A stretch of DNA of 64,000 nt from Paracoccaceae bacterium (GTDB taxonomy: Bacteria > Pseudomonadota > Alphaproteobacteria > Rhodobacterales > Rhodobacteraceae), in assembly GCA_012103375.1 (NCBI GenBank), contig WLWX01000001.1:1912501-1976500 (forward strand), in the 5' to 3' direction. The notes under the pieces are model-generated. The model was given only the letters and a program-made list of their open reading frames with translations. It did no database searches and had not been told where the DNA came from. The position numbers and the translations under genes are program-made. Each line of letters starts with the position of its first letter. The first letter of the stretch is position 1. Positions 47,211 to 56,300 of the stretch are shown in pieces.

Positions 47211-48101
47211 CTAGCCCCTGAGCGGCTCGTTGACCCACGCGGCAAGCGCTGCATGGGTCGCAAACCACACATCGCCGCGCGCCTTGGCGTACCCGATCAG
47301 CTTGTCGAGGATCCATATCCGCGACCGATACCCGATCACGAACGGATGGAACGTCAGCTGGCACTGGCCGCCTTCGTCATAGGCGGCATCGAACTCGCGT
47401 CTTAATATGTCAAACACCGCCTCGGGCGGGGTCCAGGGGCGCGTTGGTGGGTTGCGGTTGAACAGCAGATAGACCGCGTCATCGCGCACCCAGTCGACAG
47501 GGATTTCGACAACGCCGGTGGGTTGGCCATCGCTTAGCAATTCGTAACAACTGTCGTCCGCCATCATCGAGCTGTCGTAGGCGAAGCCCAATTCCGCGAC
47601 CAGTTCAATCGTATGCGCACTCAGATCCCAGTTTGCGGCGCGGTGACCGACCGGTTCGATGCCGGTCATCTGGTGCAGCGCATCACGCGCGCGGATCATC
47701 AGATCCCGCTCGGTCGCGCGATCCAGAAGCGAGGTGTTTTCGTGAATCCAGCCATGAGCGCCGACCTCGTGCCCCGCATCGGTGATCCGGCGCAGGGCGT
47801 CGGGGTCGATCAGCCCGGCGACTGCTGGTACGAAAAAGCTGGCCGGGACATCGTGACGGCGAAGCACGTCCAGCACGCGCGGCACCCCGGTGCGGCGCCC
47901 GAATTCCCCCCAGGCCAGGCGACCAATCGCACGGCCCCCGGCGCCCAGTTCGAAGGTTTCGTGGTCACAGTCGAATGACAGGGCAAGCGCGCAGCGCGCG
48001 CCATTCGGCCAGCTTTCCGGTTTCAGGGCCTTGCCGGCGCGCACCCGGTTCACAGCCCCGCGCCAGTCATCCTCCGGCCATTCCCATGGCCGATCCGTCA
48101 T
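47211..48101 (-). CDS. Polysaccharide-deacetylase-family protein (PuuE-like)
   Basis: A 296-residue NodB-fold protein. The metal-binding [12 protein letters not shown] motif is near residue 44; [17 protein letters not shown] supplies the histidine pair, and [20 protein letters not shown] the third motif. The group contains peptidoglycan and chitin deacetylases and also small-substrate amidohydrolases such as allantoinase PuuE. The absence of a signal peptide and its place in a catabolic operon favour a cytoplasmic amide or imide substrate. It overlaps the aminotransferase stop by ATGA. Confidence 0.82.
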   Translation of the reverse strand: MTDRPWEWPEDDWRGAVNRVRAGKALKPESWPNGARCALALSFDCDHETFELGAGGRAIGRLAWGEFGRRTGVPRVLDVLRRHDVPASFFVPAVAGLIDPDALRRITDAGHEVGAHGWIHENTSLLDRATERDLMIRARDALHQMTGIEPVGHRAANWDLSAHTIELVAELGFAYDSSMMADDSCYELLSDGQPTGVVEIPVDWVRDDAVYLLFNRNPPTRPWTPPEAVFDILRREFDAAYDEGGQCQLTFHPFVIGYRSRIWILDKLIGYAKARGDVWFATHAALAAWVNEPLRG

Positions 48102-49477
48102 CGCGGCAGAACTTCGTTCAAGGCGTCGCTGAAGGCACTGACCAGCCTGTCCACCTCGGCCCGCGTGATGCACAGCGGCGGTGCAAACCCGATGATGTTC
48201 CCTTCGGGCAAGGCCCGCGCAATAACGCAGCGCTTCAGCATTGCGGCGGCAACGGCGGGGCCGGTGGTCATCGGGTCACCCCAAACACCGGCCTTGGGAT
48301 CGTCCATCAGTTCCACGGCGGCCAGCAGGCCCGCGCCGCGCACCTCGGCCACGTTCGGGTGGTCTGCGACGGCGTCGCGCAGCCGGTCCAGCAGATAGGG
48401 GCCAACCGCACCGGCATTCGCGACCAACCCCATGTCATCGACCAGTTTCAGCGTCGCGACCCCGGCGGCGGCACTGACCGGGTGCGCCGAATAGGTCCAG
48501 CCGTGCATCAGCGGCCCGTGATCGTCTGTCCCCTGTGCCAGCACGTCAAAGACCCGGTTTGAGATGATCGACCCCGACAGCGGCGCATAGGCCGAGGTTA
48601 GCCCCTTGGCGATGGTCATGAAATCCGGCTTCAGATCATAAAATTCGCTGCCGAACATTGTGCCCAGACGCCCGAACCCCGTGACGACTTCATCGGCGAT
48701 AAACAGGATATCGTGGTGATCCAGAACCTGCTGAACGGCAGACCAATAGCCTTCGGGCGGCGGAATGATCCCGCCGGTGCCCATGATCGGTTCGCCAATG
48801 AAGGCGGCGATGGTGTCGGCGCCCTCAGCCTCGATCATCGCTTCCAGCCGGGCGATCAGATGCGCAACGAAGTCCGCCTCACTCATATTCGGGTCCGGGC
48901 GGCGCAGGTAATGCGGCGCGTCGGTGTGCAGAAACCCGTCCAGCGGCAGGTGAAAGCGCGCGTGATACCCCGCCAGCCCGGTCAGAGAACCGGATACCAG
49001 CCCCGAGCCGTGATACCCGCGCCACCGGCTGATGATCTTCCGTTTTTCTGGCTTGCCGCGCAGGATGTTGTACTGCCAGGTCAGCTTAATGTTCGTCTCA
49101 TTCGCGTCCGAGCCTGACAGCCCGAAATACACCCGCGCCATGTGGTCGGGCGCGCGATCCATGATCATCTTTGCCAGCGTTATCGCGGGTTCATTGCCAT
49201 GGCCCGCGAACGCGTGGAAGAATGACAGCTTATGCGCCTGTTCGGCCATCGCATCGGCAATTTCCCTGCGCCCATAGCCCGCATTCACACAGTAAAGGGC
49301 CGCGAACCCATCGAGCAGCCGGTTGCCGTCGCGATCCTCGACATAGCACCCGTCGCCCCCGGTGATGATCCGCCCCGGCACGTCGCCGCGCGCGTGCTGG
49401 GCGGTGTGGGTTGTCGGATGCAGCAGGCAGTCGCGATCCCATGCGGCCAGTTCGTCGTTGATCCCCGCATCGCTCAT
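48098..49477 (-). CDS. Class III (omega) aminotransferase
   Basis: A 459-residue PLP enzyme of the ornithine/omega-amino-acid aminotransferase fold. The motif [14 protein letters not shown] supplies the PLP-ring aspartate, and [15 protein letters not shown] holds the Schiff-base lysine. [11 protein letters not shown] and [11 protein letters not shown] are typical of the omega-amino-acid:pyruvate group. It should transfer an amino group from a terminal amine or amino-sugar-like substrate to pyruvate or a keto acid. It sits between a deacetylase-like gene and an SDR with 4-base overlaps on both sides, so all three are translationally coupled. Confidence 0.9.
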   Translation of the reverse strand: MSDAGINDELAAWDRDCLLHPTTHTAQHARGDVPGRIITGGDGCYVEDRDGNRLLDGFAALYCVNAGYGRREIADAMAEQAHKLSFFHAFAGHGNEPAITLAKMIMDRAPDHMARVYFGLSGSDANETNIKLTWQYNILRGKPEKRKIISRWRGYHGSGLVSGSLTGLAGYHARFHLPLDGFLHTDAPHYLRRPDPNMSEADFVAHLIARLEAMIEAEGADTIAAFIGEPIMGTGGIIPPPEGYWSAVQQVLDHHDILFIADEVVTGFGRLGTMFGSEFYDLKPDFMTIAKGLTSAYAPLSGSIISNRVFDVLAQGTDDHGPLMHGWTYSAHPVSAAAGVATLKLVDDMGLVANAGAVGPYLLDRLRDAVADHPNVAEVRGAGLLAAVELMDDPKAGVWGDPMTTGPAVAAAMLKRCVIARALPEGNIIGFAPPLCITRAEVDRLVSAFSDALNEVLPR

Positions 49478-50175
49478 ATGAGTGTCTCCAACCGGGTGTT
49501 GGCGATGAATTCCGGCACGCTGGCCTGATTGGGCAAGGCCAGAGTGAAGGCAACAATCTGCGCCACGGTATCGGGGGACAGGCGGTCGGCCTTGGGCGTC
49601 ACGCCGGGGATATCGGCGATCAGGTCCGTGTCGATGGCTCCTGGGCAGAGCGCGGTTGCGCGCACGCCATCCTCCCACCCCGCATGACGCACCGCCTGGG
49701 TCATCGCCAGCAGCGCGTGTTTGGTCATCGAATAGCCCACGGATGTACCGGGCCGGAACCGTTTCCCATCTGTTGAGGCGATGTTGATCACCCGCCCCTG
49801 ACCGCTGGTGCGCAGGTGGGGCAGGGCGGATTTGATCAGCCGGAAGGGGGCCTTGACGTTGACGGACCAAAGGTCATCCAGATCGCCCTCATCCCCCTGT
49901 TCAAAATCCACCATCCGCAGAATGCCTGCGTTGTTCACCAGCGCGTCGAGATGGCCGAAGTGGTCCACGGTGGCATCCACCCAAACGGCAGCGGTTGCTG
50001 GTTCCGTGGCATCGAAATGCCTCGCCAGCAAGCGATCCGCCGGGGCGTCGAACCGCGCCGCCTGTGCCACATCCCGCAATCCAAGTGAGACGCGCCAGCC
50101 CTCGGCCAGCAGCTTGTCGACGATGGCCGCCCCAAGCCCGCGCCCGGCGCCCGAGACCATCGCCACGCGTGCCAT
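49474..50175 (-). CDS. Short-chain dehydrogenase/reductase
   Basis: A 233-residue SDR with a complete active site. The NAD(P) motif [11 protein letters not shown] is at residues 8-18, NNAG at about 84, catalytic serine in NIASTDG, and the YSMTK tetrad Tyr-Lys. It overlaps the aminotransferase by 4 bases and the next SDR by 1 base. It probably oxidises or reduces a hydroxyl/keto group in the same pathway; no substrate can be assigned. Confidence 0.88.
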   Translation of the reverse strand: MARVAMVSGAGRGLGAAIVDKLLAEGWRVSLGLRDVAQAARFDAPADRLLARHFDATEPATAAVWVDATVDHFGHLDALVNNAGILRMVDFEQGDEGDLDDLWSVNVKAPFRLIKSALPHLRTSGQGRVINIASTDGKRFRPGTSVGYSMTKHALLAMTQAVRHAGWEDGVRATALCPGAIDTDLIADIPGVTPKADRLSPDTVAQIVAFTLALPNQASVPEFIANTRLETLI

Positions 50176-50957
50176 CAGAACAGGCCCTGATAGACGCCAC
50201 CGTCATTGACAATGTTCTGGCCCGACATGAACCCGGCCTGCGCCGAGCACAGATAGGCAATCAGATCGCCACACTCAGCCGGGTCGGCAAAGCGCCCGGC
50301 GGGGCAGGTGTCTTTGCGGTCCTGCACGATCGCCTCATAGGTGGTGTTGCCGCGTTTGGCATGGCCGTGCAGGTTGGTGTGCAGCGCGTCGGTGTCGAAC
50401 AGCCCCGGACAGACCGTGTTGATCGTGACGTTATGGGGCATCAGTTCGCGCGTCATTGCCGCCGTCGCGCCCGACAGTGCCAGACGGGCCGCGTGGCTGT
50501 GGGCGAAACCGACCTGCGGGAACTTGATGAAGCTGACGGACATGTTGACCACGCGCCCGAACTTGCGGTCGACCATCGCCGGAGTGACCGCCTGGATCAT
50601 CTCGACCGATGAAAGGAAGTGAACCTCTAGCCAATAGCGCCAATCCTCAGCCGTGATCTGATCATAGGGTTGCGGCACCTGACGGACACCGGGGTTATTC
50701 ACCAGAATGTCGACCTGACCCGCGGCGGCAAGGATTTCGGCGCGCCCTTCGGCGGTGTTGAAGTCAGTCGCAACCGGCGTGACCTCGACCCCGAAATCGG
50801 CACGAACCTGATCGGCGGCCACATTCAGCGCGTCCGCACTGCGCGCGTTCATCGTGACATGCACGCCCTCGGCCGCAAGCGAGCGTGCGGTGGCAAGCCC
50901 CAGCCCGCGACTTGCCGCGCTGACCACGGCGCGTTTGCCCTTCAGTCCCAGATCCAT
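50175..50957 (-). CDS. Atypical SDR-family protein lacking the Tyr-Lys pair
   Basis: A 260-residue SDR-fold protein. The nucleotide motif is SAASRGLGLA (residues 13-22), but NNPG replaces NNAG (87-90). The active-site YxxxK is replaced by a segment FAHSHAARLALSG near residues 151-163, so the Tyr position is not tyrosine and Lys appears to be Arg158. A subgroup of SDRs lacks these residues, so this looks like an inherited property, not a mutation. The protein may bind NAD(P) with altered chemistry. It lies 25 bases after the DapA-type gene in the same transcript. Confidence 0.83.
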   Translation of the reverse strand: MDLGLKGKRAVVSAASRGLGLATARSLAAEGVHVTMNARSADALNVAADQVRADFGVEVTPVATDFNTAEGRAEILAAAGQVDILVNNPGVRQVPQPYDQITAEDWRYWLEVHFLSSVEMIQAVTPAMVDRKFGRVVNMSVSFIKFPQVGFAHSHAARLALSGATAAMTRELMPHNVTINTVCPGLFDTDALHTNLHGHAKRGNTTYEAIVQDRKDTCPAGRFADPAECGDLIAYLCSAQAGFMSGQNIVNDGGVYQGLF

Positions 50958-50982
50958 GTCGTCATTCCTTTGTTATTGCGCT

Positions 50983-51903
50983 TCAGGCGACCTTCGCCGG
51001 TTCCGGTAACAGATGTTTCACACCGCCAAGCAACCCGTCCAGCGCCGCCCCATCAAGGTCGCGCAGAGGCGCGCGCATTGTGCCGCCGCCGGGAAACCCC
51101 AGGTGGTTCATCACGGCCTTGGTGGCCGGATACAGCGTGCGCCCCTCGGAGGTGAACAGCTCGGTCAGGGCGATCCCGGTGCGTTGCAGTGCCCAGGCCT
51201 GATCCATTTTGCCCGCTTTGGTCAGATGCCACAGGTCAAAACACCCCGGCGCCCAGACGTTCGGGAAACAGTCGATCAGCCCGTCCGCCCCAGCCAAAGT
51301 TGCCGGAACCCCGAACATCGAGGATGGCCCGCAGAACACCCGGATACGATCCTGAACCCGGTTCAGCGTGTCCTGAAAATTGCCCCAGTCGCCACTGCTT
51401 TCCTTGATCGCCACCGCGTTGTCGAGGTCGGCGAGGATGTCGGCGCGCTGGGGCGTAATCGCATTCCCCGCGTTTCCGGGGATGTTGTAAAGTACGATGG
51501 GCAGCACGGATTTCGCACTTACGGCTTCAAAATGCGCCACCAACTCGCCCTCGGTCAGATGCGCGAAATAGGGCGGCAGGACCAGAACGCCGTCGGCCCC
51601 GGCCTCTTTCGCGGCGTGAATTTGATCGATCACTTCGGACGGGGTAATCGCCCCGGTGCCGATAATCGCGGGGCCGCGTCCGGCGCAGGTGTCGACGGCC
51701 AGTTTCGCCAGCCGGGCGCGTTCCTCGAACGACAGCGACCAGAATTCGCCGGTGCAGCCCGCCGCGACCATGCCGGTCGCACCGGCGTCGAAAAGGCGTT
51801 CGATGTTGGCGGTAAATCCCGCTTCGTCAATGGTATGATCTGCGTGAAACGGTGTTGTCACGGCAGGCATTGCGCCGGCCCAGTCGATGGAGTCTCGGTT
51901 CAC
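50983..51903 (-). CDS. DapA/N-acetylneuraminate-lyase-family aldolase or deaminase
   Basis: A 306-residue (beta/alpha)8 lyase. The Schiff-base lysine is Lys167 (AVAIKESSGD) and the catalytic tyrosine Tyr139 (LYNIPGNAG); GCTGEFWSLSFEER is the substrate loop. The best start is GTG at 51903 with a GGAGG site 7 bases upstream. However, the same frame is open upstream into the ABC ATPase, with no stop between. Family members include dihydrodipicolinate synthase, KDG aldolase and hydroxyproline-pathway deaminase; a catabolic lyase or dehydratase fits the neighbours. The role is inferred. Confidence 0.87.
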   Translation of the reverse strand: MNRDSIDWAGAMPAVTTPFHADHTIDEAGFTANIERLFDAGATGMVAAGCTGEFWSLSFEERARLAKLAVDTCAGRGPAIIGTGAITPSEVIDQIHAAKEAGADGVLVLPPYFAHLTEGELVAHFEAVSAKSVLPIVLYNIPGNAGNAITPQRADILADLDNAVAIKESSGDWGNFQDTLNRVQDRIRVFCGPSSMFGVPATLAGADGLIDCFPNVWAPGCFDLWHLTKAGKMDQAWALQRTGIALTELFTSEGRTLYPATKAVMNHLGFPGGGTMRAPLRDLDGAALDGLLGGVKHLLPEPAKVA

Positions 51904-53010
51904 GATATGGCCTCCTTCAAATGCGGTTCGCCCCCCCGGCGCGTTCAGGCGTGCGCCTGTTGGCCCTGCGGCGAAGAAATGAGCTGTGTCGGGATCAATG
52001 CTGAACTGAATGGCCTCGCCGGTTTTCCAAATGTTCTGTGCAGGCGCACGGCCCGTCAGGCGCAGGTCGTCGGCGATCTTCACGATGACGATATTCTCAT
52101 GCCCGGTCTGTTCAACCAGTTGCACAACACCGCTGAGCGGCCCACTGCCCAGCGTGATCCCCTCGGGCCGAATGCCCAGGCAGGCCGCGCCCGCGCTTGC
52201 CGCGCCCCCCAGGTTGCGCGCCTCAATCGACAGGCCCGGGGCATCGAATTGCCACTTGCCGCCCGACTGGCTGAGGTCGCCATCGACAAGGTTCATCCCC
52301 GGCGTTCCGATAAAGCCCGCCACGAAGCGATTTGCCGGTTCCCGGTAGACTTCCTGTGGCGGCGCAAACTGCTGCAACTTGCCGCCCTCCATGATGGCGA
52401 TGCGATCCGACATGGTCATCGCCTCAAGCTGATCATGGGTCACATAAACCATCGTGCGCCCCAGCCGGGCGTGCAGTTCCACCAGCTCGGCCCGCATGTA
52501 CCCGCGCAGCTTGGCGTCGAGGTTCGATAGCGGTTCATCCAGCAGGAACACCTTGGGGTCACGCACCAGCGCCCGGCCCAGGGCGACACGCTGCTGCTGG
52601 CCACCTGACAACTGCTTTGGCTTGCGACTCAGTAGTTCTGTCAGATGTAATAACTCGGCGGTTTTGGCGACCATCGGCCCACGCTCGGCCTTGGGCACAC
52701 CGCGTTTCTTCAGCGGATAGGCGATGTTCTGGCCAACGGACATATGCGGATAAAGCGCGTAGGACTGGAACACCATCGCGATGTCGCGCTGCCCCGGCGC
52801 AACGTCATTGACCACCCGGTCACCGATCCGAATCTCGCCCGAGGTCGGAAACTCCAGCCCCGCAAGCATACGCAAGGTTGTGGTTTTGCCGCAGCCGGAC
52901 GGGCCCAGCAGGGACACGAACTCCCCCTGTTGAATTTCAAGATTCAGATCATCCACTGCGGTGAAATCACCGAATTTCTTGTTCACATTGGTCAGGGACA
53001 CATCGGCCAT
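50983..53010 (-). CDS. Sugar-type ABC ATPase (MalK/UgpC family), open frame continuing into the DapA-type gene
   Basis: One uninterrupted 675-codon frame. Residues 1 to about 355 are a MalK/UgpC-type ATPase: Walker A GPSGCGKTT, signature LSGGQQQRVALGRAL, Walker B FLLDEPLSNLDAKL, then the regulatory OB-fold domain (CLGIRPEGITLGSG). After HFFAAGPTGARL, where such ATPases normally end, the frame goes on through 15-20 residues into the lyase. The embedded GGAGG-GTG signal suggests two proteins are normally made, and that the ATPase stop codon was lost by a small change. A true ATPase-lyase fusion cannot be excluded. The transporter genes follow downstream on the map at 53014-56131. Confidence 0.75.
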   Translation of the reverse strand: MADVSLTNVNKKFGDFTAVDDLNLEIQQGEFVSLLGPSGCGKTTTLRMLAGLEFPTSGEIRIGDRVVNDVAPGQRDIAMVFQSYALYPHMSVGQNIAYPLKKRGVPKAERGPMVAKTAELLHLTELLSRKPKQLSGGQQQRVALGRALVRDPKVFLLDEPLSNLDAKLRGYMRAELVELHARLGRTMVYVTHDQLEAMTMSDRIAIMEGGKLQQFAPPQEVYREPANRFVAGFIGTPGMNLVDGDLSQSGGKWQFDAPGLSIEARNLGGAASAGAACLGIRPEGITLGSGPLSGVVQLVEQTGHENIVIVKIADDLRLTGRAPAQNIWKTGEAIQFSIDPDTAHFFAAGPTGARLNAPGGRTAFEGGHIVNRDSIDWAGAMPAVTTPFHADHTIDEAGFTANIERLFDAGATGMVAAGCTGEFWSLSFEERARLAKLAVDTCAGRGPAIIGTGAITPSEVIDQIHAAKEAGADGVLVLPPYFAHLTEGELVAHFEAVSAKSVLPIVLYNIPGNAGNAITPQRADILADLDNAVAIKESSGDWGNFQDTLNRVQDRIRVFCGPSSMFGVPATLAGADGLIDCFPNVWAPGCFDLWHLTKAGKMDQAWALQRTGIALTELFTSEGRTLYPATKAVMNHLGFPGGGTMRAPLRDLDGAALDGLLGGVKHLLPEPAKVA

Positions 53011-53013
53011 AGC

Positions 53014-53838
53014 CTATCCTTTCACCCCGCCCGCACCGAAGCCGCGGGTCAGATAGCTTTGCAGGAAGGCGAAGACGATGATCAGCGGAACACTCATCAT
53101 AACCGAGGCCGCCATCAGCAACGACCACTCGATATTGAAGGACGAGATCAGCATGTTCATCACCCCGGTTGTCAGGGGCCGCGCCGAGTCCGAATTTACC
53201 AGAACCAACGCATAGAGGTATTCGTTCCACGACAGGATAAAGGTGAACAGCGCGGTCGAGATGATGCCCGGCAAAAGCTGCGGCAGGATGATGTCTTTGA
53301 ACGCCCCAAGGCGCGAGGCCCCGTCCACCAGTGCGGCGGACTCCAGGTCCTCCGGAATGCCCGCCATAAAGGATCGCAGCAACCACAGGGCATAGGGCAG
53401 CGCGAAGGTGGTGTAAGCGATCACAAGCGAGGTGATAGTGTTCGACAGCCCCAGTTGCACCAGCATCAGATAAAGCGGCAGGATCAACACGACGGAAGGC
53501 AGCAGATAGGTGAACAGCACCAGAAACGCCAAAGTCTCGCGCCCGCGATAGGGGAAGCGGACAAGGCTGTAAGCGCCCACGGTGGCAATGCTGACGACCA
53601 CCACGGTGGTTGCCGTGGACAAAAGCACCGAATTGCGGAAATAGCGCAGAAAATTCGTCTCGCTCAGCAGTTTCCAGTAATGCTCGAACGTCCAGGTTTC
53701 GGGCAGGATGGTGGGCGGGCGGCTGAACAGCTCGGACTGGGGCTTGACCGAGGTGACCAGCATCCAGACCAAGGGGAAAGCCACCATCAGAACGATGGAC
53801 CAGGCGAATATGTTGAACAGGATACTGCGCAGCTTCAT
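53014..53838 (-). CDS. Sugar-type ABC permease (MalG family)
   Basis: A 274-residue inner-membrane permease with six hydrophobic segments and the EAA loop PEDLESAALVDGASRLGAFK then DIILPQLLPG. The N-terminus (MKLRSILFNIFAWSIVLMVA) and TSVKPQSELF are typical for MalG/UgpE proteins. Its start overlaps the MalF-type gene stop by 4 bases, and the ATPase starts 4 bases after its stop. Together they form a carbohydrate-uptake ABC system with the binding protein at 54797-56131. Confidence 0.92.
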   Translation of the reverse strand: MKLRSILFNIFAWSIVLMVAFPLVWMLVTSVKPQSELFSRPPTILPETWTFEHYWKLLSETNFLRYFRNSVLLSTATTVVVVSIATVGAYSLVRFPYRGRETLAFLVLFTYLLPSVVLILPLYLMLVQLGLSNTITSLVIAYTTFALPYALWLLRSFMAGIPEDLESAALVDGASRLGAFKDIILPQLLPGIISTALFTFILSWNEYLYALVLVNSDSARPLTTGVMNMLISSFNIEWSLLMAASVMMSVPLIIVFAFLQSYLTRGFGAGGVKG

Positions 53839-54731
53839 GCGTCATCACTCCGCGTGCGGCGGATATAAAGGATCATGAACACCAGCATGATCAGCATCAT
53901 GATCACGGCATAGGCCGACGCCATGCCCATCTGGTTCAGCGCGAATGCCTCTTTATAAACCAGCAACGGCAGCGTCTGGGTCGAGGTGACGGGCCCGCCG
54001 CCGGTCATCAGGAAGATCAGGTCGAATTCTTTGAAATCCCAGATTGCGCGCAGCATGATGATGACCACCAGAACCTCGCGCAATTGCGGCAGGGTCACAT
54101 CGAAGAACCGCGCGATCGGGCCAGCGCCGTCAATGCGCGCCGCTTCGTACAATTGATCCGGGATGCTTTGCAGCCGCGCCAGCACTGCGATCACCACGAA
54201 GGGGAATTATTTCCAAGCCCCCACCAACACGACCGAGATCAGCGCATTGGGCATCGAACCCAGGAAATCCAGCGGCCAGTCGATCAGACCGGCGGTCATC
54301 ATCAGGTGGTTCAGGATGCCGTAAAGGTCATTGAACAGCCATTTCCAGACCAGCACGGCAACAACGGTCGAGATGAAATAAGGGAACAGGATCAGTGATC
54401 GGGCAAGGCTGCGAAACCAGATGTTCTGATGCAGCACCAGCGCCATGCCAACGCCAAAGATGATCTGCAGGCTGAGGGTGCCGACCGTCCAGATCAGATT
54501 GGTGCGCAGGCTGGTCCAGAATTCGCCCTTCGCCAGCAACGTGCGGTAATTGTCGAACCCCACCCAGCCGCCTTCCAGCGTCGGCGTGAAGATCTTGAAC
54601 ATCGACAGATAGATCGCCGATATCAGCGTGTAAACAATGACCGCGCAGAACACCAACACCGTGGGCGCGATCAGCATCAGGCCCAGCATGGAGTACCGGC
54701 GTTCGAGCAGGGTTTGTTTTTGCTGGGTCAT
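53835..54731 (-). pseudogene. Sugar-type ABC permease (MalF family) with in-frame stop
   Basis: A 298-codon MalF/UgpA-type permease interrupted by TAA at 54209-54207. The frame reads VVLVGAWK-stop-FPFVVIAVLARLQ, where relatives have a tyrosine, phenylalanine or similar residue; TAT or TAC to TAA is one base. The EAA loop (DQLYEAARIDGAGPIARFFD) lies beyond the stop, so the truncated 174-residue product could not couple to the ATPase. A GTG at 54197 could restart only the last third. The start ATG is at 54731. The rest of the transporter looks intact. Confidence 0.88.
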
Positions 54732-54796
54732 AGGGTCTCGGTATAGCGGGGCCGCAGCGGGGGGAGAACTCCCAAGCGGCCCCGACAAAAAGGGCG

Positions 54797-56131
54797 TTAG
54801 CCCTTCATGATGCCTTCGATGGTGGCAACGGTGTCACCAATCACGGCGTCGGCGTCTTCGCCGTTCAGCACAACGCGCTGAACCAGGTCGGCGATGGCAC
54901 CGGATCCGACAATCTCACCCGCTTTGTCGTTCGACGGGTGATCGGCGGATTCATACCCCAGGTTGAACCCACCGGCGGCAGATTCGGCCATCAATTCAAC
55001 CTCATCCGGGTATTTCTGGATGATCTCGTTGGCCTGATAGTCCGGGTTGTTGTTGATCGACTGCAACACCGGCAGAACGTGGCCCGGGGCCGCGTGAAAC
55101 TGCTGGATATAGCCTTCGGGATCAAACAGCGAGGCCGCGAAAGCCTTGGCCGCGTCGATATTCGGCGACTGTTTCGGGATGAAGACACTCGGGAAATCGT
55201 TGAACGTCCAGGGCGCGATATCCGTCGACAGGCGCGGATAGCGCACGCAGGTGATGCTGTCGGCGATACCGGGATTCTGCGCGTTGGTGTTGCCCAGCAC
55301 GCGGCCCGTATAAATGCCGGTGGCGGTCGCACCGCTGACGAAGGCGGTGATCGCTTCGCCCCAGCTGTAGTTTGTCGCCCCCGGCGGGCAAAGCTCGCGC
55401 ATCGAGGCATAGAACTCCAGCGCATCGCGGGTGGCTTGCGTGTCCAGTGCCACGTTCAGATCGGTGTCGAACACCTGACCGCCCGCCTGATGGATCACGC
55501 CAATGAAGATCAGCGAGGTCATCGAGTTGCGGCCATAGGGCAGCGGCGCACCAAAGATGCCGCCCTTTTGCATCGCCTGACAGGCCGCGCGCAGCTCGTC
55601 CCAGGTTTCCGGGGCCTTGTCGATGCCCGCCTCAGCCATCAGGTCGGTCCTCAGCCAGCACATATTGGCCGCCGAATTACCGATGCCAGTGCCCACGAAG
55701 TTGCCGTCAGCGGCTTTGAACACGTCATTTGCACCGGGGAAGTAATCATCCGCGCCGATGGCCTCGATCACATCGTTGAAAGGCTCAACCAGCCCGTTGG
55801 AATAATAGGTCTGGATCGCAAATGACGGCAGGTGCGTGACGATATCGGGCACCTCACCCGAAGAAAACGCAGCCGCCAGTTGCGGGGCATAGCCTTCGTC
55901 CGATGTGGTTTCGAACATGACCTTGATGCCGGGGTTCGCGGCTTCGAAATTCGCGATCTGGGTCTCATAAGCGGCGACCTGCGCCGGCGCGCTTTGCGGT
56001 GACCACCAGCGCAGCGTGGTTTCCTGTGCGGCGGCCCGCATCGGTGCGGCGGCCAATGCCGACGTTGCGGCAAATCCCTTAAGGGCTGTGCGGCGTGTCA
56101 GACCGTTTCTGCGGTTGGATGAGTGGTTCAT
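54797..56131 (-). CDS. Sugar-type ABC solute-binding protein
   Basis: A 444-residue family-1 binding protein (MalE/UgpB type). The leader has a twin-arginine-like motif (LTRRTALKGFAA) ahead of a hydrophobic stretch ending AAAQE, so Tat export is likely. The mature domain starts TTLRWWSPQSAPAQVAAYE and continues with FEAANPGIKVMFE and AAFSSGEVPDIV. A GGGAGG site lies 7 bases before the ATG. It is the promoter-proximal transporter gene, divergent from the IclR gene at 56301. Confidence 0.92.
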   Translation of the reverse strand: MNHSSNRRNGLTRRTALKGFAATSALAAAPMRAAAQETTLRWWSPQSAPAQVAAYETQIANFEAANPGIKVMFETTSDEGYAPQLAAAFSSGEVPDIVTHLPSFAIQTYYSNGLVEPFNDVIEAIGADDYFPGANDVFKAADGNFVGTGIGNSAANMCWLRTDLMAEAGIDKAPETWDELRAACQAMQKGGIFGAPLPYGRNSMTSLIFIGVIHQAGGQVFDTDLNVALDTQATRDALEFYASMRELCPPGATNYSWGEAITAFVSGATATGIYTGRVLGNTNAQNPGIADSITCVRYPRLSTDIAPWTFNDFPSVFIPKQSPNIDAAKAFAASLFDPEGYIQQFHAAPGHVLPVLQSINNNPDYQANEIIQKYPDEVELMAESAAGGFNLGYESADHPSNDKAGEIVGSGAIADLVQRVVLNGEDADAVIGDTVATIEGIMKG

Positions 56132-56162
56132 TTTTCGCCTCCCTGGCATTGAAATGTTCACA

Positions 56163-56182
56163 TAGCGCACTCTTGTGCGATA
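56163..56182. promoter_or_regulatory. Near-palindrome between ABC operon and IclR gene, operator candidate
   Basis: TAGCGCAC-TCTT-GTGCGATA is a near-perfect inverted repeat in the 169-base divergent region. Read on the minus strand, its core CGCACAAGAGTGCGC matches CGCACAAAAGTACGC at 61137-61151 at 13 of 15 positions. The likely binder is the IclR protein at 56301. Confidence 0.55.
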
Positions 56183-56300
56183 TAACACCCATATCACCGA
56201 GTCGCGCAAGACCGTATTTTGGGAATCTGCGTATCGGAAAGACTGTACTTGCACCGCAAAACGTGATTGCGAACCGGCGCGACGATCAGGGAGTGAACCT

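Noticed and set aside
56175-56300. N-terminal extension of the second IclR protein
   Set aside because: It would translate across the candidate operator; ATG at 56301 has a GGGAG site and family-like context.
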